Source of the DNA: Bacteroidales bacterium
Lineage (GTDB): Bacteria; Bacteroidota; Bacteroidia; Bacteroidales; SMBSF77
Assembly: GCA_021106655.1 (NCBI GenBank)
Contig: JAIOTT010000360.1
Span: forward strand, 1 to 13,324
Direction: 5' to 3'
Length of the DNA stretch: 13,324 nucleotides
Shown here: one piece after another, positions 1 to 6,875 of the stretch
Numbering within the stretch: the first letter of the stretch is position 1
Layout: each line of letters starts with the position of its first letter
The notes under the pieces: model-generated
Seen by the model: only the letters and a program-made list of their open reading frames with translations
What the model was told of the DNA's origin: nothing
Database searches by the model: none
Made by a program: the position numbers and the translations under genes

Positions 1-1181
1 ATCAGCTATTATTGGATGGAACAGATTATGAAGAACTGGTCAGCTCTAATTCTGACGATAAGGGCTCAGCTATCAGGGGAGGAGTATTACCATGGTTTGG
101 AGTTAACCGTATGGTGCCTGAATTTATTGAAGCTATTTCTGCACTGAAAGATACTGGCGATATTTCTAAACCTGTCCTGACAGCTTATGGATGGCATATT
201 ATCAAATTAATAGATAGAAAAGAAATTGGAAGTTTCGAAGATGTAAAAGGTGATCTCAAACAAAAAATAAATAAAGACTTAAGATCGAATAAAGGCAGGG
301 AGGTCACAATTAATCAGGTAAAAAAGAAATATAATTTTATAGAATATCCTTACGCAAAAACAGCTTTTTATACAGTCGTAAATGATAGCGTATTTAAAGG
401 AAGATGGGATGTTAAGCATGCCAGAAATCTTAATGAACCTCTCTTTACTTTGGACGAAAAGGTTTATACTCAACAGGATTTTGCAAAATATATAAACAAA
501 AAACAAAAACGGAGAGTTGTAGTCGATATTGAACTTTATGTCGATCGCATGTATAATAGTTTTGTGGATGAGAGTTGTATTGATTTTAAAGATAGCCACC
601 TGGAAGAAGAGTTCCCTGAATTTAAAGCTTTAATGGGCGAATACAGGGATGGGATATTGCTTTTTGAACTTACTGATCAGAAGGTTTGGTCAATGGCAAT
701 GAAAGATACAAGCGGACTTGAGAATTTCTACAACAAAAATACTAATAATTATTTATGGAAAGAGGAAAGGATAGATGCCTCAATATTTATTTCCAATGAT
801 GAAAAAACAATTAAGCAGGCTAGAAAATTATCCTCTAAGGCAGATAAAAAAGGATATTCCGATATGGATATTTTAGATGTTGTTAATAAAGACACCTTAT
901 TATTATCAGTTGAAAATGGGAAATTTGTAAAAGGTGAAAACAAGAAGTTTGATAATATTTCCTGGGAAAAAGGGATAAAAGAAATAGTCGTTGATACAAA
1001 TGGTGTTTATTCTTACATTGTTGTTTATGAGTTGCTACCACCAGGACCAAAATCTCTGGATGAGGCAAGAGGCTTGATAACTGCAGATTACCAGAATTTT
1101 CTTGAAAAACAATGGATAGAGTCACTTAAAAAGAAATACAAAGTTATAATATATGAAGATGTCCTTTCAACAATAAAATGA
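1..1181 (+). CDS. Peptidyl-prolyl cis-trans isomerase, PpiC/parvulin type (C-terminal part, 5' end outside window)
   Basis: The reading frame is open to the left edge (first complete codon at position 3), so the start lies upstream. The TTG at 12 is only an internal Leu codon. The first ~70 visible residues are the second half of a parvulin domain: a GG-x-L-x-WF segment, then MVPEF, a DTGDISKPV stretch and the closing YGWHIIKLIDR strand. After it comes a ~320-residue charged, mainly helical region without a second visible parvulin domain, as in long Bacteroidota PpiC/PrsA-like proteins. The family assists folding of exported proteins in the periplasm by proline isomerisation and chaperoning. 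Its stop codon overlaps the start of the next gene (ATGA at 1178-1181), so the two are translationally coupled. The SurA-like gene downstream supports a role in outer-membrane protein biogenesis. Signal peptide and N-terminus cannot be judged. Confidence 0.9.
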   Translation, partial: QLLLDGTDYEELVSSNSDDKGSAIRGGVLPWFGVNRMVPEFIEAISALKDTGDISKPVLTAYGWHIIKLIDRKEIGSFEDVKGDLKQKINKDLRSNKGREVTINQVKKKYNFIEYPYAKTAFYTVVNDSVFKGRWDVKHARNLNEPLFTLDEKVYTQQDFAKYINKKQKRRVVVDIELYVDRMYNSFVDESCIDFKDSHLEEEFPEFKALMGEYRDGILLFELTDQKVWSMAMKDTSGLENFYNKNTNNYLWKEERIDASIFISNDEKTIKQARKLSSKADKKGYSDMDILDVVNKDTLLLSVENGKFVKGENKKFDNISWEKGIKEIVVDTNGVYSYIVVYELLPPGPKSLDEARGLITADYQNFLEKQWIESLKKKYKVIIYEDVLSTIK

Positions 1182-2035
1182 TGATCTTAAGTTTGAATAA
1201 AGTTTACTTTGTCCTTATCCTTATTTTTCTTATTTCATGCTCTTCCGGTATCAAAAATTCCGATGATCGTGTTTTGGCAAAAGTATATGATGAATATTTA
1301 TATGAATCTGAACTGTCGGGATTGATACACCCCGATACCCCTGTAAGAGATAGTATTGAGATTGTTAAAAACGTAGTAGATAATTGGATACAACAACAAC
1401 TCATACTAAGAAAAGCCGAAAACAACTTGTCTCCTGAACAAATGAATTTTGATGAACAACTTGAGGATTACAGAAGATCACTTATAATTTTTAAGTACGA
1501 GACCAAACTTATAAAACATAAGCTTGATACTGTAGTTACTGAAGAAAATTTAGAATCATATTACAATCAGTACAAAAGTAACTTTGAGCTTAAGGATAAC
1601 ATTGTAAAAGTACAGTTTGTTAAAATTGAACAAAATTCTTCTTATCGACGTATTATTAAAAGATTATTTATTTCTGATAAAGAAGAAGATAAAGAAACGC
1701 TTGAGACTTATTGCCGGGAACATGCTTCAAATTTTTTCCTTGATGATGAATCATGGCTTTTGTTTGATGACCTGCTTAAGGAAATACCTATTAAAACATA
1801 TAATGAGGAGGTTTATCTGCAAAATCACAGATATATTGAAATTACACAATCTCCATATATATACATGGTTTTGTTTAAGGATTTTAAAATTAAAGAAAGT
1901 GTATCACCACTGAGTTTTGAAAGAGAAAATATAAGAAATGTTATTATTAATAAAAGAAAACTTGAACTGATAAAAAATATGCAGAAGGATGTTATGATGA
2001 ATGCAATTGAAAATAATGATTTTGAGATTTATTAA
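1178..2035 (+). CDS. Lipoprotein with SurA-like N-terminal region, no visible isomerase domain
   Basis: This 285-residue protein starts with a type II signal peptide: basic/hydrophobic residues 7-20 and a lipobox L-I-S-C with Cys21 as the predicted lipidated residue. Residues ~31-150 resemble the N-terminal and linker part of PpiC/SurA chaperones: a V-A-K-V-Y-D-E-Y-L-Y opening, a long helix with W-I-Q-Q-Q-L-I-L-R-K, and a V-T-E-E-N-L-E-S-Y-Y segment like the one before parvulin domains. The parvulin signatures (GG-x-LG and the closing GYHV-x-x-L strand) are absent from the remaining ~135 residues. I infer a membrane-anchored, non-catalytic chaperone working with the flanking isomerases. ATG 1178 overlaps the previous stop; a second ATG follows at 1181 and could be the real start, with no effect on the lipobox. 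Annotations often call such proteins isomerases, but I see no sequence support for activity. Confidence 0.75.
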   Translation: MMILSLNKVYFVLILIFLISCSSGIKNSDDRVLAKVYDEYLYESELSGLIHPDTPVRDSIEIVKNVVDNWIQQQLILRKAENNLSPEQMNFDEQLEDYRRSLIIFKYETKLIKHKLDTVVTEENLESYYNQYKSNFELKDNIVKVQFVKIEQNSSYRRIIKRLFISDKEEDKETLETYCREHASNFFLDDESWLLFDDLLKEIPIKTYNEEVYLQNHRYIEITQSPYIYMVLFKDFKIKESVSPLSFERENIRNVIINKRKLELIKNMQKDVMMNAIENNDFEIY

Positions 2036-2100
2036 GCATAGGATTTCTGATATTTAATAATTATTGTGAATAATAAAAAGGTATAAATGATGTTACTAAG

Positions 2101-2197
2101 AAATGACTAAAATGAACTAAAGTGTCGAATGACTAAAATTAGTTAATAATTCAAAATTAATTCTAGTCACTTTAGTCATTCGTAAATTTAGTCACTT
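2101..2197. repeat. Intergenic word-repeat region with 12-bp inverted repeat
   Basis: The spacer before the SurA-like gene is built from variants of a(g/a)tgactaaa on one side and its complement tttagtca(c/t)t on the other. A perfect 12-bp inverted repeat, cgaatgactaaa at 2126-2137 and tttagtcattcg at 2171-2182, would form a hairpin with a 33-nt AT-rich loop that can pair partly. The last unit ends about 10 nt before the ATG at 2208. Positions 2125-2145 recur with one mismatch at 6661-6681, between other genes. Confidence 0.8.
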
Positions 2198-2207
2198 AAT
2201 ATCTAGT

Positions 2208-3545
2208 ATGAAAAAAGTCTACACATTAATATTTCTGTTTCTTTTTAGCCTTGGGCAAGCCTTTGCACAAGATGAGGTTATTGATGAGGTTGTAGCAGTT
2301 GTTGGGAGTAAGATTATTCTGCTTTCTGATGTTGAGAATCAATATATGCAATACAGATTACAAGGAAGCATTAAAGGAGGATCTTCTGTAAGATGCCAGA
2401 TCTTTGAGAATCTTTTATTTCAAAAGTTATTATTGAATCAGGCTGAAATTGATAGTGTTGAAGTTACTCCTGATCAGGTTGAAGATGAGATGGATAATAA
2501 ACTCAGATATTACTTCAGGCAATTTGGGTCTACAGAAAAAGTTGAAGAGTTTTATAAAAAGTCTGTTGAAGAGTTTAAAGAGGAACTACGGGAAATAACA
2601 CATTCTCAGCTGATGGTTCAAATGATGCAATATCAGATCACTAAAGATGTAAAAGTTACTCCTTCAGAAGTAAAAAGTTTTTTCAACAGTATCCCTTCCG
2701 ACAGCTTACCCCTTATCAACTCAGAGTTTGAGATAGCACAGATTGTCAAAAATCCACCAGTTAGTGATGAAGAGATAGAGAGAATAAAGATTAAGCTAAC
2801 TGATCTTAGAAATAGGATTATTGAGGGAGAGAGCTTTTCTGCGATGGCAATATTGTATTCTGAAGATCCGGGTTCTGCAAAAAAAGGAGGAGAGTTGGGT
2901 TCATATGGGCGTGGTGAGCTTTATCCCGAATTTGAAGCTGTAGCCTTCAGGTTAAAAGATAAAGAGGTGTCTGAGATTGTTGAAACTGAAGCAGGCTATC
3001 ATGTTCTTCAGCTTATCGATAGAAAAGGTGAATATGTAAATGTAAGGCATATTCTTCTTCAACCAAAAGTATCAACAGATGATCTGGCAAAGGCCCAAAA
3101 GATACTGCTCAGGATCAGGACTCAAATTGAAAGTGATTCAATATCTTTTGAAAAAGCTGCGAAAATATTTTCTGATGACCCGAATAAAAATAATGGTGGA
3201 TTGATGATCAATCCTAATACTGGGACTACAAAATTTGAAGCAGATGAGATTGATCCTTCAGTGTTTTTCGTTATCGATAAACTTGAAGTAGGAGATGTGT
3301 CTGAACCAACAGCCATGAAAACAGAAGAGGGTAAACAGGCATACAGACTTATCATGCTAATGAAAAGAACAGAACCCCACCGGGCTGACCTAAAAGAGGA
3401 TTATGATAAAATTCAAAATTGGGCACTTGAAGAGAAGCAAAGTAAGATTATAAAGAAATGGATAAATAAAAACGCATCCGGGACTTATATTAAAATAAAT
3501 AATCATTATAAGAAATGTGATTTTCAGAATGAATGGTTTAATTAG
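2208..3545 (+). CDS. surA: SurA-like periplasmic chaperone / peptidyl-prolyl isomerase
   Basis: This 445-residue protein begins with a clear Sec signal peptide (MKKVYTLIFLFLFSLGQAFA, cleavage before Gln21). Residues ~22-165 form a SurA N-terminal domain, with the typical opening V-V-A-V-V-G-S-K-I-I-L-L-S-D-V-E. Two parvulin domains follow. The first, ~172-271, is well conserved: YSEDPGSAKKGGELG at 217-231, LYPEFE, then GYHVLQL at 263-269. The second, ~278-386, starts with VRHILL and contains FSDDPN and GGL but is more divergent. SurA escorts unfolded outer-membrane proteins through the periplasm to the BAM machinery. The length is near that of E. coli SurA. It is third in the folding cluster, 172 bp behind the lipoprotein gene. 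The start is ATG 2208; no good Shine-Dalgarno is visible, as is usual in this phylum. The symbol rests on domain layout, not proven orthology. Confidence 0.88.
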   Translation: MKKVYTLIFLFLFSLGQAFAQDEVIDEVVAVVGSKIILLSDVENQYMQYRLQGSIKGGSSVRCQIFENLLFQKLLLNQAEIDSVEVTPDQVEDEMDNKLRYYFRQFGSTEKVEEFYKKSVEEFKEELREITHSQLMVQMMQYQITKDVKVTPSEVKSFFNSIPSDSLPLINSEFEIAQIVKNPPVSDEEIERIKIKLTDLRNRIIEGESFSAMAILYSEDPGSAKKGGELGSYGRGELYPEFEAVAFRLKDKEVSEIVETEAGYHVLQLIDRKGEYVNVRHILLQPKVSTDDLAKAQKILLRIRTQIESDSISFEKAAKIFSDDPNKNNGGLMINPNTGTTKFEADEIDPSVFFVIDKLEVGDVSEPTAMKTEEGKQAYRLIMLMKRTEPHRADLKEDYDKIQNWALEEKQSKIIKKWINKNASGTYIKINNHYKKCDFQNEWFN

Positions 3546-3546
3546 T

Positions 3547-3588
3547 AGGTATAAGGTGTAAGGTATAAGGTGTAAGGTATAAGGTGTA
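3547..3588 (+). repeat. Heptamer tandem array: three copies of a 14-bp unit
   Basis: Three exact copies of aggtataaggtgta stand at 3547-3560, 3561-3574 and 3575-3588. Each is two 7-bp half units (aggtata, aggtgta), so the array is six in-phase heptamers. It begins two bases after the SurA stop codon and ends 29 bp before the moxR start. The same heptamer family recurs on the opposite strand at 12851-12885. Confidence 0.95.
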
Positions 3589-3617
3589 GTAAGTAATATA
3601 ATAAATTTTTAGATTTT

Positions 3618-4583
3618 ATGGAATATAAAAGTGATGTTGAGGCGATAGATGCATTTGTTAAGAAGTTTGAGCTTCTGAGGAAAGAAATCGCAAAAGTAAT
3701 TGTTGGACAAGATGAGGTAATAAAAGATGTATTGATCTCAATTTTTAGTAAGGGACATGTATTACTTGTTGGTGTACCAGGTCTTGCGAAAACATTATTA
3801 GTAAACACAATTTCACAGGTTCTTGGGCTGAGTTTTAGCAGAATACAATTTACACCAGACTTGATGCCCTCAGATATTATCGGTACAGAGATACTTGATG
3901 AAAACAGAAAGTTCAAATTTGTAAAGGGACCCATATTCGCTAATATTATTCTTGCAGATGAGATTAACCGTACACCACCCAAAACACAATCAGCCTTGCT
4001 TGAAGCCATGCAGGAAAAATCAGTAACTGTATCAGGTGTCTCCCATATCCTTGAAGAGCCCTTTTTTGTGCTTGCCACTCAAAATCCAATTGAACAGGAA
4101 GGTACTTATCCTTTACCCGAAGCTCAGCTTGATAGGTTCATGTTTAATATCTGGCTGGATTATCCTTCTTATAATGAAGAAATAGATGTTGTAAAAAGAA
4201 CTACTGTGGAGGAAGTTCAAAAGCCTGACACTGTTATTACTGCAGATGAAATTCTGTTTTTTCAGAATTTAATGCGCAAAATTCCTGTACCTGAAAACGT
4301 ATACAATTATGCTGTAACACTGGCTGCTAAAACCAGGCCAAATACAAAGGCTGCTCATGACTGGTCTAACGATTTTCTTACGTGGGGAGCAGGCCCCAGA
4401 GCCTCACAATATCTTATTGTCGGAGCGAAATGCCACGCTGCCATAAATGGTAAGTACTCACCGGATATTGAAGATGTTCAGGCTGTATCAACTGCAATTT
4501 TACGACATAGAATTATCAGGAATTATAAAGCCGAAGCCGAAAATATCAGCGTTGAAAATATTATTGATAAATTGGTGAAATAG
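3618..4583 (+). CDS. MoxR-family AAA+ ATPase
   Basis: This 321-residue protein has every hallmark of the MoxR family. The V-I-V-G-Q-D-E-V opening is at 27-34, the Walker A GVPGLAKT at 52-59, the FTPDLMPSDI-x-G segment at 78-89, the Walker B ILADEINR at 111-118, the sensor 1 ATQNPIEQEGTYPLPEAQLDRF block at ~153-174, and a sensor 2 GAGPRASQ at 257-264. Residue count and start match typical MoxR proteins. MoxR ATPases are chaperone-like and usually help assemble or activate partners carrying von Willebrand A domains. Those partners, and the DUF58 gene that often follows moxR, are absent here: the next gene is on the other strand. It is probably transcribed with the SurA-like gene 72 bp upstream, through the heptamer array. 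The target protein cannot be named from this window. Confidence 0.93.
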   Translation: MEYKSDVEAIDAFVKKFELLRKEIAKVIVGQDEVIKDVLISIFSKGHVLLVGVPGLAKTLLVNTISQVLGLSFSRIQFTPDLMPSDIIGTEILDENRKFKFVKGPIFANIILADEINRTPPKTQSALLEAMQEKSVTVSGVSHILEEPFFVLATQNPIEQEGTYPLPEAQLDRFMFNIWLDYPSYNEEIDVVKRTTVEEVQKPDTVITADEILFFQNLMRKIPVPENVYNYAVTLAAKTRPNTKAAHDWSNDFLTWGAGPRASQYLIVGAKCHAAINGKYSPDIEDVQAVSTAILRHRIIRNYKAEAENISVENIIDKLVK

Positions 4584-4606
4584 AACAGTAAACAATAAAA
4601 ACTGTT
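4584..4606 (+). terminator. Weak hairpin directly after moxR, possible terminator
   Basis: Directly after the moxR stop, aacagt (4584-4589) can pair with actgtt (4601-4606) across an 11-nt A-rich loop, followed by aattt. The stem is only 6 bp and AT-rich, and there is no long U tract, so this is a weak candidate. Its position at the end of the plus-strand operon is the main argument. Confidence 0.3.
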
Positions 4607-4610
4607 AATT

Positions 4611-4643
4611 TCTAATTGCTCTAATTGACATAATTTCTAATTC
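4611..4643. repeat. Short 9-bp word repeat after moxR
   Basis: tctaattgc (4611-4619) and tctaattga (4620-4628) are adjacent near-identical 9-mers, followed by a related tctaattc at 4636-4643. This is another spacer filled by a short repeated word, different from the words in neighbouring spacers. Confidence 0.6.
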
Positions 4644-4746
4644 AAGATTATTTTATTAGAATTTACAGATTCGTCAGTTCTTAGTTTCATTATGTAAATC
4701 CCCTTCTCTAAAATTGGTTAAGTTCAATGAATTTTGATCACTTTTT

Positions 4747-4793
4747 GACCTTTCTACTTCGACCTTTTGACCTTTCAGACTTTTCAGACTTTT
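4747..4793. repeat. Short-word array running into the symporter stop codon
   Basis: gaccttt occurs at 4747, 4761 and 4769, with ctacttc between the first two, followed by two exact copies of cagactttt at 4776-4784 and 4785-4793. The last copy overlaps the first two plus-strand bases of the symporter stop codon (4792-4794), so the array touches or has entered the coding end. Confidence 0.8.
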
Positions 4794-6603
4794 ATTCAGA
4801 CACCTTCCCCCACCCAATTCTGGACATATTAAAGTAAATAATTGCAGAAGCTATAATTGCAATAACAATGAAAATTGAACCAGTCAGGTATTCTGCAAAA
4901 ATGATCTTTCCAATTCCGAAAAGGAAAAACATAACCATTGTACTACCGGCAAGCCAATTAATAAATAATTGAAGGTATCCGGTATCTACTTTAACATCCG
5001 GAGCTTTAGAGGCAATATGTTTCCAGCCATTTCCTCCGGGATGAATTTTTTTATAGAAGCTAATGAGCTTAGCTTCATCAGTGGGTCGTGTAAGGAATGT
5101 AACTATAAGCCAGACAAAGGTTGACCAGGCAACTATTATTAATAATGATGTCTCGAATGGCATATCATAGCGATAAACTAATATCGGATAAACAAGATAC
5201 GGAGCTATCATTGCAGCAATCTCTGACCATGCATTTATTCTCCACCAAAACCATCTGAATATCAGCACCGGGCCAATCCCTCCACTGCAGATCAATATAA
5301 ATTTCCATGCATCGCTGATGCGGTCGAGCTTTGAAGTGAGTATTAAGGAGAGTATAATTAAAAGATAAGTTGTTATTCTGGATATCTTCACATAGTACTT
5401 TTCGCTTGCATTTGGCTTTACAAAAGGACGATACAGGTCATTGACAATATAGGATGTCCCCCATACTGTTTGTGAAGCAACTGTCGACATATAAGCAGCG
5501 AGAAATGCCGCCATCAGTAAACCCAGCAATCCGGAAGGCATCAGATCCCTGATCATCATTACAAATGTTGCTCCCTTGTCGCTTTCTGTCGGGTAGAGAA
5601 CCAATGCTGCTAATGCCACAATTATCCATGGCCATGGCCGTAATGCAAAATGAGCAATCTGAAACCATAATGTGGCTAACAAAGAGTGTTTTTCATTTTT
5701 AGCCGACATCATTCGCTGTGCAATATAACCTCCTCCACCGGGTTCAGCCCCGGGGTACCAGCTGGCCCACCATTGAACACCAATATAGGCAACAAAGGCA
5801 ACAACACTCATTTTTAGTAAGCTTCCAACGCTGGATGAATTATCACTTATACCATTGCCTGAAATTGCAGGAGTGTAATGAAAAACCCAATCGGGAAGCT
5901 TTTCTTTTAATCCTGATATTCCTCCAACATCCGCATTATTTACAGCATATATTGCAAGAACAATACATCCACTCATAGCAATAAAGAACTGAAAAGTATC
6001 AGTAAATGATATGCCCCACATCCCTGAAAGAGAAGTATAAAAGGCAATAAATAACATGATACAACCTACGATCAAAAGATGCGAGCTGAAGGTAAATCCT
6101 GCAAAACTTACTTCAGATACTCCAAAAAACGTCAGATCAGGAAACATTACCTCGAGGATCTTTACCATTGCAAGGTTTACCCAGCCAATTACAATAATAT
6201 TCATGAAAATGCCAATATAAACTGCCCTGAAGCCTCGAAGAAATGATGCGGAGCTGCCTGAATATCTGATAGCAACAAATTCACAATCAGTCATGATCCC
6301 TGCCCTACGCCATAAGCGGGCGAAGAAGAATACCGTTAGCATACCTCCAAAAAGCATATTCCACCATAGCCAGTTGCCTGCAATACCATGGTCGGCTACC
6401 AATTCAGTTATCGCTAAAGGAGTATCGGCAGCAAAAGTTGTCGCCACCATGCTCGTTCCCGCAATATACCAAGGAAGATTTCTTCCTGTTAAAAAAAAGT
6501 CTCCTGTGCTTTTTCCGGCACGACGTGAAAGGTATATGCCAATAGAAATGCTTACAATAAAATATAAACCAATGATCAGCCAGTCAAAATTTGATAAATT
6601 CAT
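4792..6603 (-). CDS. Sodium:solute symporter (SSS family)
   Basis: This 603-residue polytopic membrane protein matches the sodium/solute symporter family. Its N-terminus has a first membrane helix at ~7-25, then the D-F-F-L-T-G-R-N-L-P-W-Y segment at 35-46, typical of the loop before the core helix that follows (M-V-A-T-T-F-A-A-D, 52-60). A glycine-rich GGGGYIAQRMMSAKNEK segment lies at 289-305. AAYMSTVASQ at 369-378 corresponds to the Na2-site helix of SSS transporters, including adjacent Ser373-Thr374. At least 12 hydrophobic segments are visible. It is longer than the usual ~500 residues because of a soluble insert (~505-540, containing HPGGNGWKH) and one or two extra C-terminal helices. 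It should import a small solute with Na+ across the inner membrane; the substrate cannot be inferred. It is transcribed alone, convergent with moxR and divergent from the efflux operon. Confidence 0.9.
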   Translation of the reverse strand: MNLSNFDWLIIGLYFIVSISIGIYLSRRAGKSTGDFFLTGRNLPWYIAGTSMVATTFAADTPLAITELVADHGIAGNWLWWNMLFGGMLTVFFFARLWRRAGIMTDCEFVAIRYSGSSASFLRGFRAVYIGIFMNIIVIGWVNLAMVKILEVMFPDLTFFGVSEVSFAGFTFSSHLLIVGCIMLFIAFYTSLSGMWGISFTDTFQFFIAMSGCIVLAIYAVNNADVGGISGLKEKLPDWVFHYTPAISGNGISDNSSSVGSLLKMSVVAFVAYIGVQWWASWYPGAEPGGGGYIAQRMMSAKNEKHSLLATLWFQIAHFALRPWPWIIVALAALVLYPTESDKGATFVMMIRDLMPSGLLGLLMAAFLAAYMSTVASQTVWGTSYIVNDLYRPFVKPNASEKYYVKISRITTYLLIILSLILTSKLDRISDAWKFILICSGGIGPVLIFRWFWWRINAWSEIAAMIAPYLVYPILVYRYDMPFETSLLIIVAWSTFVWLIVTFLTRPTDEAKLISFYKKIHPGGNGWKHIASKAPDVKVDTGYLQLFINWLAGSTMVMFFLFGIGKIIFAEYLTGSIFIVIAIIASAIIYFNMSRIGWGKVSE

Positions 6604-6626
6604 AGGTTACCTTTTTGGTTTAATTG

Positions 6627-6681
6627 ATACTAAAGTGAGTGACTTAAGTGAAATAAAGTTTCGAGTGACTAAAATTAGTTA
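6627..6681. repeat. gtgactaaa word-repeat, related to the 2101-2197 region
   Basis: This spacer repeats words such as actaaagtga, gtgactta and gtgactaaa. Positions 6661-6681 match 2125-2145 at 20 of 21 bases, including gtgactaaaattag, although the two loci are 4.5 kb apart and flank unrelated genes. Here the closing inverted copy is degraded. Confidence 0.75.
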
Positions 6682-6715
6682 TTTATTTAACAAAGTGGTA
6701 AATCAATTCTAACTA

Positions 6716-6749
6716 TAGGCATTCTAGGCACTCCAAACTTTAGGTACTT
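6716..6749. repeat. Three 9-bp units (taggcattc family)
   Basis: taggcattc (6716-6724) and taggcactc (6725-6733) are adjacent. A third variant, taggtactt (6741-6749), follows after seven bases. The units differ from the gtgactaaa words 35 bp upstream in the same spacer. Confidence 0.65.
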
Positions 6750-6796
6750 TATTTCTGTGTAACTCAGTGAAAAAATTTTCCACATAATAATTATTA

Positions 6797-6828
6797 TTGC
6801 ATTGATGCATCATAAATGCCTAAATTTG
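6797..6828 (+). promoter_or_regulatory. Bacteroidota-type promoter for the efflux operon
   Basis: TTG at 6797-6799, a 21-bp spacer and TAAATTTG at 6821-6828 fit the Bacteroidota promoter form (TTG, 17-23 bp, TAnnTTTG). Transcription would begin around 6833-6836 and give a leader of about 40 nt before the ATG at 6876. That argues against the upstream in-frame GTG at 6837 as the start. Confidence 0.6.
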
Positions 6829-6875
6829 TTCGTTAAGTGAGGAGAATTCCAATAACATTGAAAAATAATACTATA

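Noticed and set aside
1617..1913. 98-codon plus-strand frame overlapping the lipoprotein gene
   Set aside because: Different frame of an AT-rich gene, Leu/Lys/Ile-rich with no family features; the lipoprotein frame continues uninterrupted through it, so it is not a frameshift either.
3547..3588. CRISPR array
   Set aside because: Units are 7/14 bp and strictly tandem with no spacers between repeats; no cas genes in the window.
3542..4078. 178-codon minus-strand frame across the heptamer array and moxR
   Set aside because: Its C-terminal end is a translation of the heptamer array (a Tyr/Leu/Thr/Pro repeat) and the rest is antisense to the MoxR catalytic core.
5718..5978. 86-codon plus-strand frame inside the symporter
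   Set aside because: Shadow of the opposite strand; Gln/His-rich composition is what an antisense reading of hydrophobic codons produces.
6293..6712. 139-codon plus-strand reading frame opposite the symporter start
   Set aside because: It lies mostly antisense to the well-conserved N-terminal part of the symporter and ends in the repeat-filled spacer; no recognisable domain or start signal.
6837..6875. GTG start for the adaptor gene
   Set aside because: It would place 13 residues before a normal MKKK membrane anchor and lies only 9 bp after the predicted -7 element, leaving practically no leader.
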